Assembly: GCF_000234665.1 (NCBI RefSeq)
Contig: NC_018312.1
Location: 1,421,791-1,485,790, forward strand
DNA from: Leishmania mexicana MHOM/GT/2001/U1103
Taxonomy: Eukaryota > Euglenozoa > Kinetoplastea > Trypanosomatida > Trypanosomatidae
Direction of reading: 5' to 3'
DNA length: 64,000 nt
A program made the translations under genes and the position numbers. This document shows positions 52,924 to 63,376 of this stretch, piece after piece; the stretch's first letter is position 1, and the number at the start of each line of letters is the position of its first letter. The notes beneath the pieces were generated by a model. That model had not been told where the DNA came from. It worked only from the letters and a program-made list of their open reading frames with translations, and did not search any database.

Positions 52924-53892
52924 CTCCAAACGAGAGGGGCGGAGCACGCGCGCCGGGCCGTGACGGGGTGTGACGCTTTCGTCTCGCCGAGACGGCTCGC
53001 GTTTGCGTCGGCCCGGGACGGCGGAGCGCGTGCCTCTCGCCCCCTTTTTTCTCGCTTTGTCTTTCCTTCTGTGCTACGTCCCCCGCGCGCGGCTCTGTTC
53101 GTTATGCCTCTCTCGCACTCGCGCTCTCGTGACGTCCGCTCGGCGACGCCGACGGCGTGCGCGCCGGCACTGGGCTCGCCCCCCTTCTGCGAGGGGAGGG
53201 GTAGGGGGTGCGGCGAGCACCTTGCTGCTGCCAGCGGCGCGGCTGTGCTATGTGCGTGCGTGTGTGTGCCTCGCGGCGACGCCGCCTCCATGTGCGCTCG
53301 CTCCTCGTCTGCCCCTCTCTTCTCTGCTGCGCCTTGGCGCTTGTCTCATGCGTGCTTCATGGCGAGGCACGAGGATGGGGAGCGACACCGCCGGGGTGAG
53401 CGCGACCCCCCGCACACCAAAACGGGGATACACCCATGGGCCGGCAGCGGTACGCGCTCCGGTGGACTGGGCAGGCGGGATGCGGGGAGAGGCACCGCCG
53501 ACATCTGTGTGTGCGCGGTGGGCGGCACAGGTGGCGCTGCTGCCGGTGCATGTGATGCTGCCGCATGCGGTGCGGTGTGCTGCTTTCCGGATTGCCCGCG
53601 CGGCTGGCGCGCTGGTGGTGGCGTCGCCTCCTAGTAACGTCGCATCGCTGCCGTGGCTCTGCCTGCGTGCGTTGACGGTGAGCCGTCGGATGCACACGCC
53701 ACGGCGCGGTGACGCACTGCGACGTGGGGCCCGCGAGGTGCGTGCGAGTGCGGGTGTGTTGCCGAGCACTTGCTGCGGGAGGACGCTCGCCGGCTGCGGA
53801 GGCTCGGCTGCCTGTGCTGGGATGGCAGGCGTGCATGCACGGGGGCGATGCGGCGGACTCGCGCGGTGTGTGCGCGGTGCACGGGCGGAGTC
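52924..53892. other. GC-rich unit spacer (unit 4, left part)
   Basis: Colinear with the start of the spacer in the other units; cut by the gap. No gene is supported. Confidence 0.5.
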
Positions 53893-53992
53893 NNNNNNNN
53901 NNNNNNNNNNNNNNNNNNNNNNNNNNNNNNNNNNNNNNNNNNNNNNNNNNNNNNNNNNNNNNNNNNNNNNNNNNNNNNNNNNNNNNNNNNNN
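53893..53992. other. Assembly gap (100 N) hiding about 2.8 kb including an amastin
   Basis: The left edge is in the unit spacer (equivalent to about 48211 in unit 3). The right edge is about 300 nt into an amastin 3' flank (equivalent to about 45156). The missing stretch should hold a tuzin remnant, a pre-amastin spacer and one whole amastin. Confidence 0.9.
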
Positions 53993-54999
53993 CCGTTTGC
54001 ATGGTGCTGCGCGGCTGTCGGTGCGTGCGGGCTCCCTGTCGAGTGTCGATGTGGCTTCGCTGTCGAGTGCGCGTGCTGGCGTGATGACGGTTTCTGCGTG
54101 GCCGTCCTCGTCCTCTCCTGCGCGTGCCCTCTGCGCCGTGCCCGCCGCTCCGTCCGCTTTTGCCTGTGCTGCGCTGCACGGCGCCGTGCGCTCTGCAGTG
54201 GGCGACGCACCGTTAGCGGGGACGGGCGCACCGACGACCCTGCCGTCAGGCACGCCTGCCCGACGCCCCTTTGCGAAGCGTGAGCGCGAGAGGGGCAGCG
54301 AGGGGATGTGACGGCCGCCGCCAGGGCCGGACGGTGACCGCGGGAATGCGACGGAGCGTGGCGGCGAGGGCGGCGAGGGGGCGCGGAGGGCAGGGGGGAG
54401 AGACGGACGCACTTGAGAGAGCGGCGGGAGGCGCAGCGCCGCACTGCGTCTCTGTGGTGTCTCTCTCAAGTCCGCTGTTGCCGCCGCCCTCGCGTGTCTG
54501 CCTCACCCCCTGGCGCACACCGGACGGACTGCTCGAGGGGAGACGGGGTGCGCTGGTGTGGTGGTGGCGGGTGCAGGCGACACACCGGTGCACACGCAAC
54601 GCCAGAGGGGCCGACTGCAGGTCTTGCTCTTCTTCCTTCGCGAGGCATGCACGCCCTACGTGTGCGCGCACCCACGCTGGCGCTGGTGCACAGGAGGGCA
54701 CCCCCGGCGTGCAGGGGAGTGCGGGGCCGGCGAGGTGTGTGGGAAGTCGGAGGCGGCTCCGATGCGGCTGCGGAGGCAACGTGACGTCGGGCATGTGCAT
54801 GTGGCGCTTGCGCGTTGCTGCTCTCTGGAGCCGTGCTGACGACCGCGCGCTGCGCTCCTCTCCGTCTCTCGCTTGTTTCCGGTTTCGCGTCGACGCGCGC
54901 CTCCCCTCGATGGGCTACTGTGCCGCACGGCGTGCGCGTGTGTGCGTGTGCCCGTGTCCCTGTGACCGTCCACCTCCTTGCTCAGTGGATGGCGCTACC
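53993..54999 (+). other. 3' flank of the hidden amastin (partial)
   Basis: Colinear with 45156-46118. No gene is supported. Confidence 0.55.
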
Positions 55000-55080
55000 A
55001 CGGCGCCCCTCCCCTGCTGCGACGGCTCCCCGCGGCGCTCGGACTCAGAGGGCGAGGATGGCGCCACCACGACGCTGTGA
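55000..55080 (+). other. Mini-ORF copy with start codon lost (ATG to ACG)
   Basis: The only one of six copies without the ATG; the rest of the frame and the stop are unchanged. If the peptide matters, this copy is dead; if only the RNA matters, the change may be neutral. Confidence 0.4.
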
Positions 55081-55165
55081 AGCCGTCGCGCGCACTCCCT
55101 GCACCACATAGTTTTGTTACTTTTCTTTTCGTATCTATTCCCGTTATCGTGGCCGCACCCGCCGC

Positions 55166-55197
55166 TCCGCGCTCTCCTCTCTCTCTGCCCTCCGCAG
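55166..55197 (+). promoter_or_regulatory. Splice-acceptor-like tract
   Basis: C/T repeat followed by CCGCAG, with the AG at 55196-55197. Confidence 0.5.
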
Positions 55198-55354
55198 GTG
55201 CAGGACGTGTTAGGTGTTCGACTGTCTGCCTGCGTCCGCGTGCGTGCGTGCGTGTGTGTGCCTCAGTTCCCTTGCTGAGTCTTTATTATGTCTTTGCCTT
55301 TCCTGTGTCGTATCTTCCTCTGCGTTGTTTGTTTGGGTGCCTCGTCACACCACC

Positions 55355-55871
55355 GAGTCCTCCCGACGCGGGTGTGGAGAGTATCTACACCGCATAACGG
55401 CATGCCGCGGCTTGAGGCGTGTGAGGGGGAGGCATGGCATGTGCCTGCAGAGCACAGGGTCTCAAAAGGCCATGACCTGCGGCTGGCCAACTTCCTCTCT
55501 GCGCTCGCCCGGCATGCACCTAGACCACCCCCTGTTACCCACGCGACTGACGTCGCCGCTTCCGCCCTCGAGCAGGACCGTGGTCGCGCCCCGCGTGGAC
55601 GGAGGCATGCCGTGCACCCTTGTCTCCGCCTTGCGCTGCTAGCGCTGCACGCACGCGAGGAGGGGACGAGCACGCACAGGATGTGCCGGTGAGGCGCATG
55701 CCCCGGATGCGCGGGAGGCGGTGCGTCCATGGCGACCGGGATGCAGCCGTGGTGCAACGGAGGCGGGTGCGCTGTGCTTGAGCTCGTGTGTTTGTGGACG
55801 TGTCGGTGTGGTGTGGCGCCGGCAAGTGCCGCCGTGCGTCCGGCAGCCACGCCAACCGCAGACCGCCAACC
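55355..55871. repeat. SIDER-like degenerate retroposon, copy S6
   Basis: Full-length family member; closest by eye to S2. Confidence 0.6.
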
Positions 55872-57216
55872 CTCCAAACGAGAGGGGCGGAGCACGCGCG
55901 CCGGGCCGTGACGGGGTGTGACGCTTTCGTCTCGCCGAGACGGCTCGCGTTTGCGTCGGCCCGGGACGGCGGAGCGCGTGTGTGCGCGTGCCTCTCGCCC
56001 CCTTTTTTCTCGCTTTGTCTTTCCTTCTGTGCTACGTCCCCCCGCGGGCGGCTCTGTTCGTTATGCCTCTCTTGCACTCGCGCTCTCGTGACGTCCGCTG
56101 GGCGACGCCGACGGCGTGCGCGCCGGCACTGGGCTCGCCCCCCCCTTCTCCGAGGGGAGGGGTAGGGGGTGCGGCGAGCACCTTGCTGCTGCCAGCGGCG
56201 CGGCTGTGCTATGTGCGTGCGTGTGTGTGCCTCGCGGCGACGCCGCCTCCATGTGCGCTCACTCCTCCTCGTCTGCCCCTCTCTTCTCTGCTGCGCCTTG
56301 GCGCTTGTCTTATGCGTGCTTCATGGCGAGGCACGAGGATGGGGAGCGACACCGCCGGGGTGAGCGCGACCCCCCGCACACCAAAACGGGGATACACCCA
56401 TGGGCCGGCAGCGGTACGCGCTCCGGCGGACTGGGCAGGCGGGATGCGGGCAGAGGCACCGCCGACATCTGTCTGTGCGCGGTGGGCGGGACAGGTGGCG
56501 CTGCTGCCGGTGCATGTGATGCTGCCGCATGCGGTGCGGTGTGCTGCTTTCCGGATTGCCCGCGCGGCTGGCGCGCTGGTGGTGGCGTCGCCTCCTAGTA
56601 ACGTCGCATCGCTGCCGTGGCTCTGCCGGCGTGCGTTGACGGTGAGCCGTCGGATGCACACGCCACGGCGCGGTGACGCACTGCGACGTGGGGCCCGCGA
56701 GCTGCGTGCGAGTGCGGGTGTGTTGCCGAGCACTTGCTGCGGGAGGACGCTCGGCGGCTGCGGAGGCTCGGCTGCCTGTGCTGGCATGGCAGGCGTGCAT
56801 GCACGGGGGCGATGCGGCGGACTCGCGCGGTGTGTGCGCGGTGCACGGGCGGAGTCGCTGACGCGTGCGCATGCGTGTGTGTTTGTGTGCTGTGGTGCGT
56901 GCGTGCGCGGTGGTGAGTGGATGCTGACGGGGCACTGGCGCGCCCGCCGTCTCCTGGCTGCCTCGTCCTCTCCGCTGCGGGCCTGCGGGCGAGTGTGCCG
57001 GTGCCTGCGGACGTGCTTGTATGCGCTGCAGCCGGTGATGCCGGGCCCACTGGTCGCCCTCCGTTCCGCGACCCCTCTCGGACGCTGTAGGGGGCCCCTC
57101 CTCCGCTGTGCGCCGGTGCGCGGATTGCGGGTGTCGGGGGAGTGCGCCCGTGGCGTGGAGGGCCCTTCCGTGCGGCAGCTGGCTGGAGGCGGCTGCGAGG
57201 TGGTCGGTGGAAGGAG
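55872..57216. other. GC-rich unit spacer
   Basis: Colinear with the spacer of the other short units. No gene is supported. Confidence 0.5.
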
Positions 57217-57728
57217 CGGGTGCGGCAGCTGTGCCAACAACTACGGTGGCTCTGCAATGTTCGGCCGGAAGCGCGGCGCATCGCCTGTCGATGGGTGTGA
57301 GCCGGACACGCGTGGCTGCGCGGACGCCGCAGGTGCGACACCGTGGCGGGGCTGCGGCCGGTGCCGATGGCCGTGGCGCACACGCTGCTGCCCCTGCTCT
57401 GGACCTCTACGCGGACCTGCTGACCGCGCGGCGACTGGAGCGGCTCTCGCCGGCGTAGGGGCACCTCCGGGATTGCGTGGAGGCTCTCTGCGGGGAGGTG
57501 TTTCTGGACGCGGTGTGCCGGGACGGAGGCGGCTTGGATGAGGTGCTTGCCGCCTGTGACGGGCGCCGTGTCTGTACGGGAAGGCGCACGGCTGCGAAGC
57601 TGCTGAGGGCTGTGCGGCGCTGCGGGACATGGCGCTGGGCGATCGCGCAGGGTGTGCGTGGGTGCTCGGTGGCAGGCCTGTGCGCTGCGCCTCCCGGTGG
57701 TGCTGGCTGTAGGCGCGCTGTGAAGTGA
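57217..57728 (+). pseudogene. Tuzin remnant before A6
   Basis: Same C-terminal fragment and shared stop; the core reads CGEVFLDAVCRDGGGLDEVL as in unit 2. Confidence 0.65.
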
Positions 57729-58662
57729 GGATGTGATGGGTGAGCGCGGGTGGTGTGTGTGTGCGAGCGCGTGTGTGTCTGGGCGGAGGGGCGTGTGCAC
57801 GGATGCAGGGCCCCCTCGCGTGCTGCGACTGGCACCGGCGCCTTCGTCGGCGCATCGCGCGCACACGGTGTGGCTGCGTCTCACACCCCCTGCTCGCTGG
57901 TGACGTCTGTCTGTGGTGTGGTGCGGGGCTGCTGCGGTGCGGTGTCTGTGCGTGTTGGGCCCGTCTGCGCAGCCGCCGTGCCCCTGCCTGCTGTGTGCCG
58001 CGACGGGGGCTGTGTGCTTGTGTGCTGGTGTCTCCCCCGGCGGTGCTGTGGTCGGTGTGTGTTCTGCTGTGCGGGCCGGTGCTCGGGTGCGACGGTGCGT
58101 GGTGGCGGTGCTGCATGCCGCCCGCCCGCACGCCGTGGCGGCCCGCCTCGCCTGCGCACGGGTCTCCATCGTGGCCGCGCAGGCGCTCGTTTGGCGACGC
58201 GGAAGCGAGAAGGACGCAGCCGGAGGCACCGGGCGGTGTGCTGTGCGCCTGCGTGTCGTTGCACTCTCTCCCCCTCGTCCTCGCTGTGCGGCGCGCGGCA
58301 CATGCGCCGGCCTCCTCTCCTGATGCTTTTTGTCTGTGCGCATGCCAGCCAACGGCGCATCTGCCGCCGCTGCGCACGCCTGGCAGTCTCCGCTGCCTGT
58401 GACCTCCCCCTGCCTCTCCACTCTCTGTGTCTCTGTCCCCTCCTCTCTCTCCTCGCCCCTGTCCGTCTGCGCCCTCTCACAACACGCGCGCACCCCCCAC
58501 CGAACACCGACAACGCGCGCATGAACGTCGACGCAACGCACCTGTGCATGTGCTGTCAAGGCTCTCCCTCGCTGTCTCCGGCCTGCACCCCGCGCCCTCC
58601 TCGCCCGCTCTGTTGCGCCGTCTCGACCCCCAGACCCTGCGCCTCGCCCTTTGTGCTGTGTG
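57729..58662 (+). other. Conserved pre-amastin spacer (before A6)
   Basis: Colinear with 49173-50106; the A6 frame is again open across it. No gene is supported. Confidence 0.55.
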
Positions 58663-58683
58663 CCTCCGCCTCGCCTCTCTCAG
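58663..58683 (+). promoter_or_regulatory. Probable spliced-leader acceptor of amastin A6
   Basis: Pyrimidine tract ending CTCTCTCAG, with the AG at 58682-58683, 23 nt before the ATG. Confidence 0.65.
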
Positions 58684-58706
58684 CTCTGCGTTGTGCGGTC
58701 TCCAAA

Positions 58707-59294
58707 ATGGCGGTGAAGCTCGGCGTCATCGTCTACGTGGTGCTCCAGCTCATCGCGTTCGTGTGTGTGATGATCGGCACGGGGGTCGATATATTTTACA
58801 TCAAACCGGAGAGCAGCTTTGGCTTGAGGGTGTGCATCACGTTGTGGGGTGGAAAGACCGATTGCCGAAAGGTCCAGGTATCAAACCCTGGGAACAAACT
58901 GTGGCTGCTGTGCCCGCGCATCCGGGACAACTTCCGGCTCGCTCAGGCGTTCGCTATCATCTCCATCTTCGTGTACGGCGCGGCACTGCTATTCGGCTGC
59001 CTTTTGCTGTACTGTTGCACTGGCTTCCGCTGGCTCTGCCTGGCGCTGAACATCGTGGGCGCTGTCACAGCTTGCGTTGTCTGGGCGCTCATGGTGGTGA
59101 CCTACCGACTACAAGAGCTAAGGTGTGATGTGCTGAACGACGATTTTGTATTCGGCACAGGCTTCGGTCTCTACGTGTTCGCGTGGGTGCTGGATATCCT
59201 CAACATCATCTTCCTGATGCTCCCGTGGCAACTCGGCCAATCCGGTGAGGAAGCGGAAGAGCATGCCGCTGTGACAAAGGCAGCGGAGCAGTAG
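58707..59294 (+). CDS. Delta-type amastin A6
   Basis: 195 residues, four helices, signature CITLWGGKTDC. Nearly the same as A4 in helices 2-4 (YGAALLFGCLLLYCC, VTACVVWALMVV) and in the tail (AAVTKAAEQ), but the loop right after helix 1 (SSFGLRVCITLW) resembles A3. One conservative difference is Ile where the others have Met in the DMFYIKP segment. Start fixed by the acceptor AG and by homology. Confidence 0.95.
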   Translation: MAVKLGVIVYVVLQLIAFVCVMIGTGVDIFYIKPESSFGLRVCITLWGGKTDCRKVQVSNPGNKLWLLCPRIRDNFRLAQAFAIISIFVYGAALLFGCLLLYCCTGFRWLCLALNIVGAVTACVVWALMVVTYRLQELRCDVLNDDFVFGTGFGLYVFAWVLDILNIIFLMLPWQLGQSGEEAEEHAAVTKAAEQ

Positions 59295-60559
59295 GAGGGA
59301 GAGTGCGGCAGGAATGCACGGTGGAGCTTGACATCCGCGCGGCAGCTCCACCGAGGCGTCGCCGTGGAGTGGCCTGATGAGCTGCTGCCGTCGGGACAGA
59401 CGGAGGGAGCGGAGGCTGCGGACGCTGGCGTCGGCCTTTCGCCGGCACCCTCTCTCTCGCCGCCGCCTGGTGCGTGCGTGCGCGGCGCGGGTGACGCGTT
59501 GGCGATGCGGTTTAGCGGCGCACTCGCACCCTGCACGCATGTCCCGAGGAGCCCCTCTCGCTTTCTGCGCTGCGGCGTCGGCTTCCCCGTTCGGGTGGTG
59601 CTGCGCGGCTGTCGGTGCGTGCGCGCTCGCTGTCGAGTGCGCGTGGTGGCGTGATGACGGTTTCTGCGTGGCCGTCCTCGTCCTCTCCTGCGCGTGTCCT
59701 CTGCGCCGTGCCCGCCGCTCCGTCCGCTTTTGCCTGTGCTGCGCTGCACGGCGCCGTGCGCTCTGCAGTGGGCGACGCACCGTTAGCGGGGACGGGCGCA
59801 CCGACGACCCTGCCCTCAGGCTCGCCCGCCCGACACCCCTTTGTGAGCCGAGAGCGCGAGAGGGGCAGCGAGGGGATGGCACGGCCGCCGCCAGGGCCGG
59901 ACGGTGACCGCGGGAATGCGACGGAGCGTGGCGGCGAGGGCGGCGAGGGGGCGCGGAGGGCAGGGGGGGAGACGGACGCACTTGAGAGAGCGGCGGGAGG
60001 CGCAGCGCAGCACCGCGTCTCTGTGGTGTCTCTCGCGTCCGCGGTGGCCGCCGCCCTCGCGTGTCTGCCTCACCCCCTGGCGCACACCGCACGGACTGCT
60101 CGAGGGGAGACGGGGTGCGCTGGTGTGGTGGCGGGTGCAGGCGACACACCGGTGCACACGAAACGCCAGAGGGGCCGACTGCAGGTCTTGCTCTTCTTCG
60201 CTCCTCATGCACGCCCTACGTGTGCGCGCACGCGTAAGCACCTGCTGCTGCACAGGAGGGCACCCCCGGTGTGCAGGGGAGTGCGGGGCCGGCGAGACGT
60301 GTGGGAAGGCGGAGGCGGCTCCGATGCGGCTGCGGAGGCGACGTGACGTCGTGCATGTGCATGTGGCGCTTGCGCGTTGCTGCTCTCTGGAGCCGTCCTG
60401 ACGACCGCGCACTGCGCTCCTCTCCGTCTCTCGCTTGTTTCCGGTTTCGTGTCGACGCGCCTCCCCTCGATTGGCTACTGTGCCGCACGGCGTGCGCGTG
60501 TGTGCGTGTGCCCGCGTCCCTGTGACCGTCCACCCCCTTGGTCAGTGGATGCCGCCACC
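59295..60559 (+). other. Conserved 3' flank of amastin A6
   Basis: Colinear with the other flanks. No gene is supported. Confidence 0.6.
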
Positions 60560-60640
60560 ATGGCGCCCCTGCCCTGCTGCGACGGCTCCCCGCGGCGCTC
60601 GCACTCAGAGGGCGAGGATGGCGGCACCACGACGCTGTGA
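60560..60640 (+). other. Conserved 26-codon mini-ORF, last unit
   Basis: ATG, frame and stop conserved; carries the His variant with the Gly-Gly form. Confidence 0.35.
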
Positions 60641-60725
60641 AGCCGTCGCGCGCACTCCCTGCACCACCTAGTTTTGTTACTTTTGTTTCCTTATCTTTTC
60701 CCGTTATCGTGGCCGCACCCGCCGC

Positions 60726-60757
60726 TCCGCGCTCTTCTCTCTCTCTGCCCTCCGCAG
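60726..60757 (+). promoter_or_regulatory. Splice-acceptor-like tract downstream of A6
   Basis: C/T repeat followed by CCGCAG, with the AG at 60756-60757. Confidence 0.5.
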
Positions 60758-60914
60758 GTGCAGGACGTGTTCGGTGTTCGACTGTCTGCCTGCGTCCGCG
60801 TGCGTGCGTGCGTGTGTGTGCCTCAGTTTGCTTGCTGAGTCTTTATTATCTGTTTACCTTTCCTGTGTCGTATCTTCCTCTGTGTTGTTTGTTTGGGTGC
60901 CTCGTCACACCACC

Positions 60915-61430
60915 GAGTCCTCCCGATGCCGGTGTGGAGAGTGTCTACACCGCATTACGGCATGCCGCGGCTTGAGGCGTGTGAGGGGGGAGGCATGGCA
61001 TCTGCCGGCAGAGCACAGGGTCTCAGAAGGCCCTGTCCTGCGGCTGGCTAACCTCCTCTCTGCGCTCGCCCGGCATGCACCTAGGCCACCCCCTGTTACC
61101 CACGCGACTGACGTCGCCGCTTCCGCCCTCGAGCAGGACCGTGGTCGCGCCCCGCGTGGACGGAGGCATGCCGTGCACCCTTGTCTCCGCCTTGCGCTGC
61201 TAGCGCCGCACGCACGCGAGGAGGGGACGAGCACGCACAGGATGTGCCGGTGAGGCGCATGCCCCGGATGCGCGGGAGGCGGTGCGTCCATGGCGACCGG
61301 GATGCAGCCGTGGTGCAACGGAGGCGGGTGCGCTGTGCCTGAGCTCGTGTGTTTGTGGACGTGTCGGTGTGGTGTGACGCCGGCAAGTGCCGCTGTGCGT
61401 CCGGCAGCCACGCCAACCGCAGACCGCCAA
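60915..61430. repeat. SIDER-like degenerate retroposon, copy S7
   Basis: Full-length family member; closest by eye to S4. Confidence 0.6.
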
Positions 61431-62870
61431 CTCTCCAAACGAGAGGGGCGGAGCACGCGCGCCGAGCCGTGACGCGGTGTGACGCTTTCGTCTCGCCGCG
61501 ACGGCTCGCGTTTGCGTCGGCCCGGGACGGCGGAGCGCGTGCGTGCGCGTGCCTCTCGCCCCCTTTTTTCTCGCTTTGTCTTTCCTTCTGTGTTACGTCC
61601 CCCCGCGCGCGGCTCTGTTCGTTATGCCTCTCTCGCACTCGCGCTCTCGTGACGTCCGCTGGGCGACGCCGACGGCGTGCGCGCCGGCACTGGGCTCGCC
61701 CCCCCCCCACCCCCCTTCTGCGAGGGGAGGGGTAGGGGGTGCGGCGAGCACCTTGCTGCTGCCAGCGGCGCGGCTGTGCTATGTGCGTGCCTGTGTGTCC
61801 CTCGCGGAGACGCCGCCTCCATGTGCGCTCACTCCTCCTCGTCTGCCCCTCTCTTCTCTGCTGCGCCTTGGCGCTTGTCTCATGCGTGCTTCATGGCGAG
61901 GCACGAGGATGGGGAGCGACACCGCCGGGGTGAGCGCGACCCCCCGCACACCAAAACGGGGAGAGACCCATGGGCCGGCAGCGGTACGCGCTCCGGCGGA
62001 CTGGGCAGGCGGGATGCGGAGAGGCACCGCCGACATCTGTGTGTGCGCGGTGGGCGGCACAGGTGGCGCTGCTGCCGGTGCATGTGATGCTGCCGCATGC
62101 GGTGCGGTGTGCTGCTTTCCGGATGCCCGCGCGGCTGGCGCGCTGGTGGTGGCGTCGCCTCCTAGTAACGTCGCATCGCTGCCGTGGCTCTGCCGGCGTG
62201 CGTTGACGGTGAGCCGTCGGATGCACACGCCACTGCGCGGTGACGCACTGCGACGTGGGGCCCGCGAGGTGCGTGCGAGTGCGGGTGTGTTGCCGAGCAC
62301 TTGCTGCGGGAGGACGCTCGCCGGCTGCGGAGGCTCGGCTGCCTGTGCTGGGATGGCAGGCGTGCATGCACGGAAGCGATGCGGCGGACTTGCGCGGTGT
62401 GTGCGCGGTCCACGGGCGGAGTCGCTGACGCGTGCGCATGCGTGTGTGTTTGTGTGCTGTGGTGCGTGCGTGCGCGTTGGTGAGTGGATGCTGACGGGGC
62501 ACTGGCGCGCCCGCCGTCTCCTGGCTGCCTCGTTCTCTCCGCTGCAGGCCTGCGGGCGAGTGTGCCGGTGCCTGCGGACGGGCTTGTATGCGCTGCAGCC
62601 GATGATGCCGGGCCCACTGGTCGACCTCCGTTCTGCGACCCCTCTCGGACGCTGTAGGGGGCGTGCCGGAGCGGTGTGCGCCGTAGGCGGCTGTTGTGTT
62701 GCCGGTGCGGAGGGGGCCCCTCCTCCGCTGTGCGCCGGTGCGCGGATTGCGGGTGTCGGGGGAGTGCGCCCGTGGCGTGGAGTGCCCTTCCGTGCGGCAG
62801 CTGGCTGGAGGCGGCTGCGAGGTGGTCGGTGGAAGGCGCCCGCGCCGGCTGCCGGGAGAAGGAGCGGGTG
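61431..62870. other. GC-rich unit spacer (last unit)
   Basis: Colinear with other spacers; keeps the GAAGG-flanked 26-nt segment that two other units lost. No gene is supported. Confidence 0.5.
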
Positions 62871-63376
62871 CGGCAGCGGTGCCAGCAACGACGGTGGCGC
62901 TGCAGTGGTCGGCCGGGAACGCGGCGGATCGCCTGTCGATGGGCGTGAGCCGGACACGCGTGACTGCGCGGATGCCGCAGGTGCGACACCGTGGCGGGGC
63001 TGCGGCCGGTGCCGATGGCCGTGGCGCACACGCTGCTGCCCCTGCTCTGGACCTCTACGTGGACCTGCTGACCGGGCGGCGACTGGAGCGGCTCTCGCCG
63101 GCGTAGGGGCACCTCATGGATTCCGTGGAGGCTCTCTGCGGGGAGGTGTTTGTGGAGGCGGTGTGCCGTGGCGGAGGCGGCTTGGATGAGCTGCTTGCCG
63201 CCTGTGACGGGCGCGGTGTCTGTGCGGGAAGGCGCAGGGATGCCAGGCTGATGAGGGCTGTGCGACGCTGCGGCACATGGCGCTGGGCGATCGCGCAGGG
63301 TGTGCGTGGGTGCTCGGTGGCAGGCCTGTGCGCTGTGCCTCCCGGTGGTGCTGGCTGTAGGCGCGCTGTGAAGTGA
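62871..63376 (+). pseudogene. Tuzin remnant, last unit
   Basis: Same C-terminal fragment and shared stop; the core reads CRGGGGLDELLAACDGRG as in unit 3. Confidence 0.65.

Larger units (their letters stand above)
50739..53892 (+). repeat. Array unit 4, left part (A5 stop to gap)
   Basis: Flank, mini-ORF, acceptor, SIDER-like copy and spacer follow the standard order until the gap cuts the unit within the spacer. Confidence 0.75.
53993..59294 (+). repeat. Array unit following the hidden amastin (gap to A6 stop)
   Basis: Starts about 300 nt into a 3' flank and then follows the standard short-form order up to A6. Confidence 0.75.
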
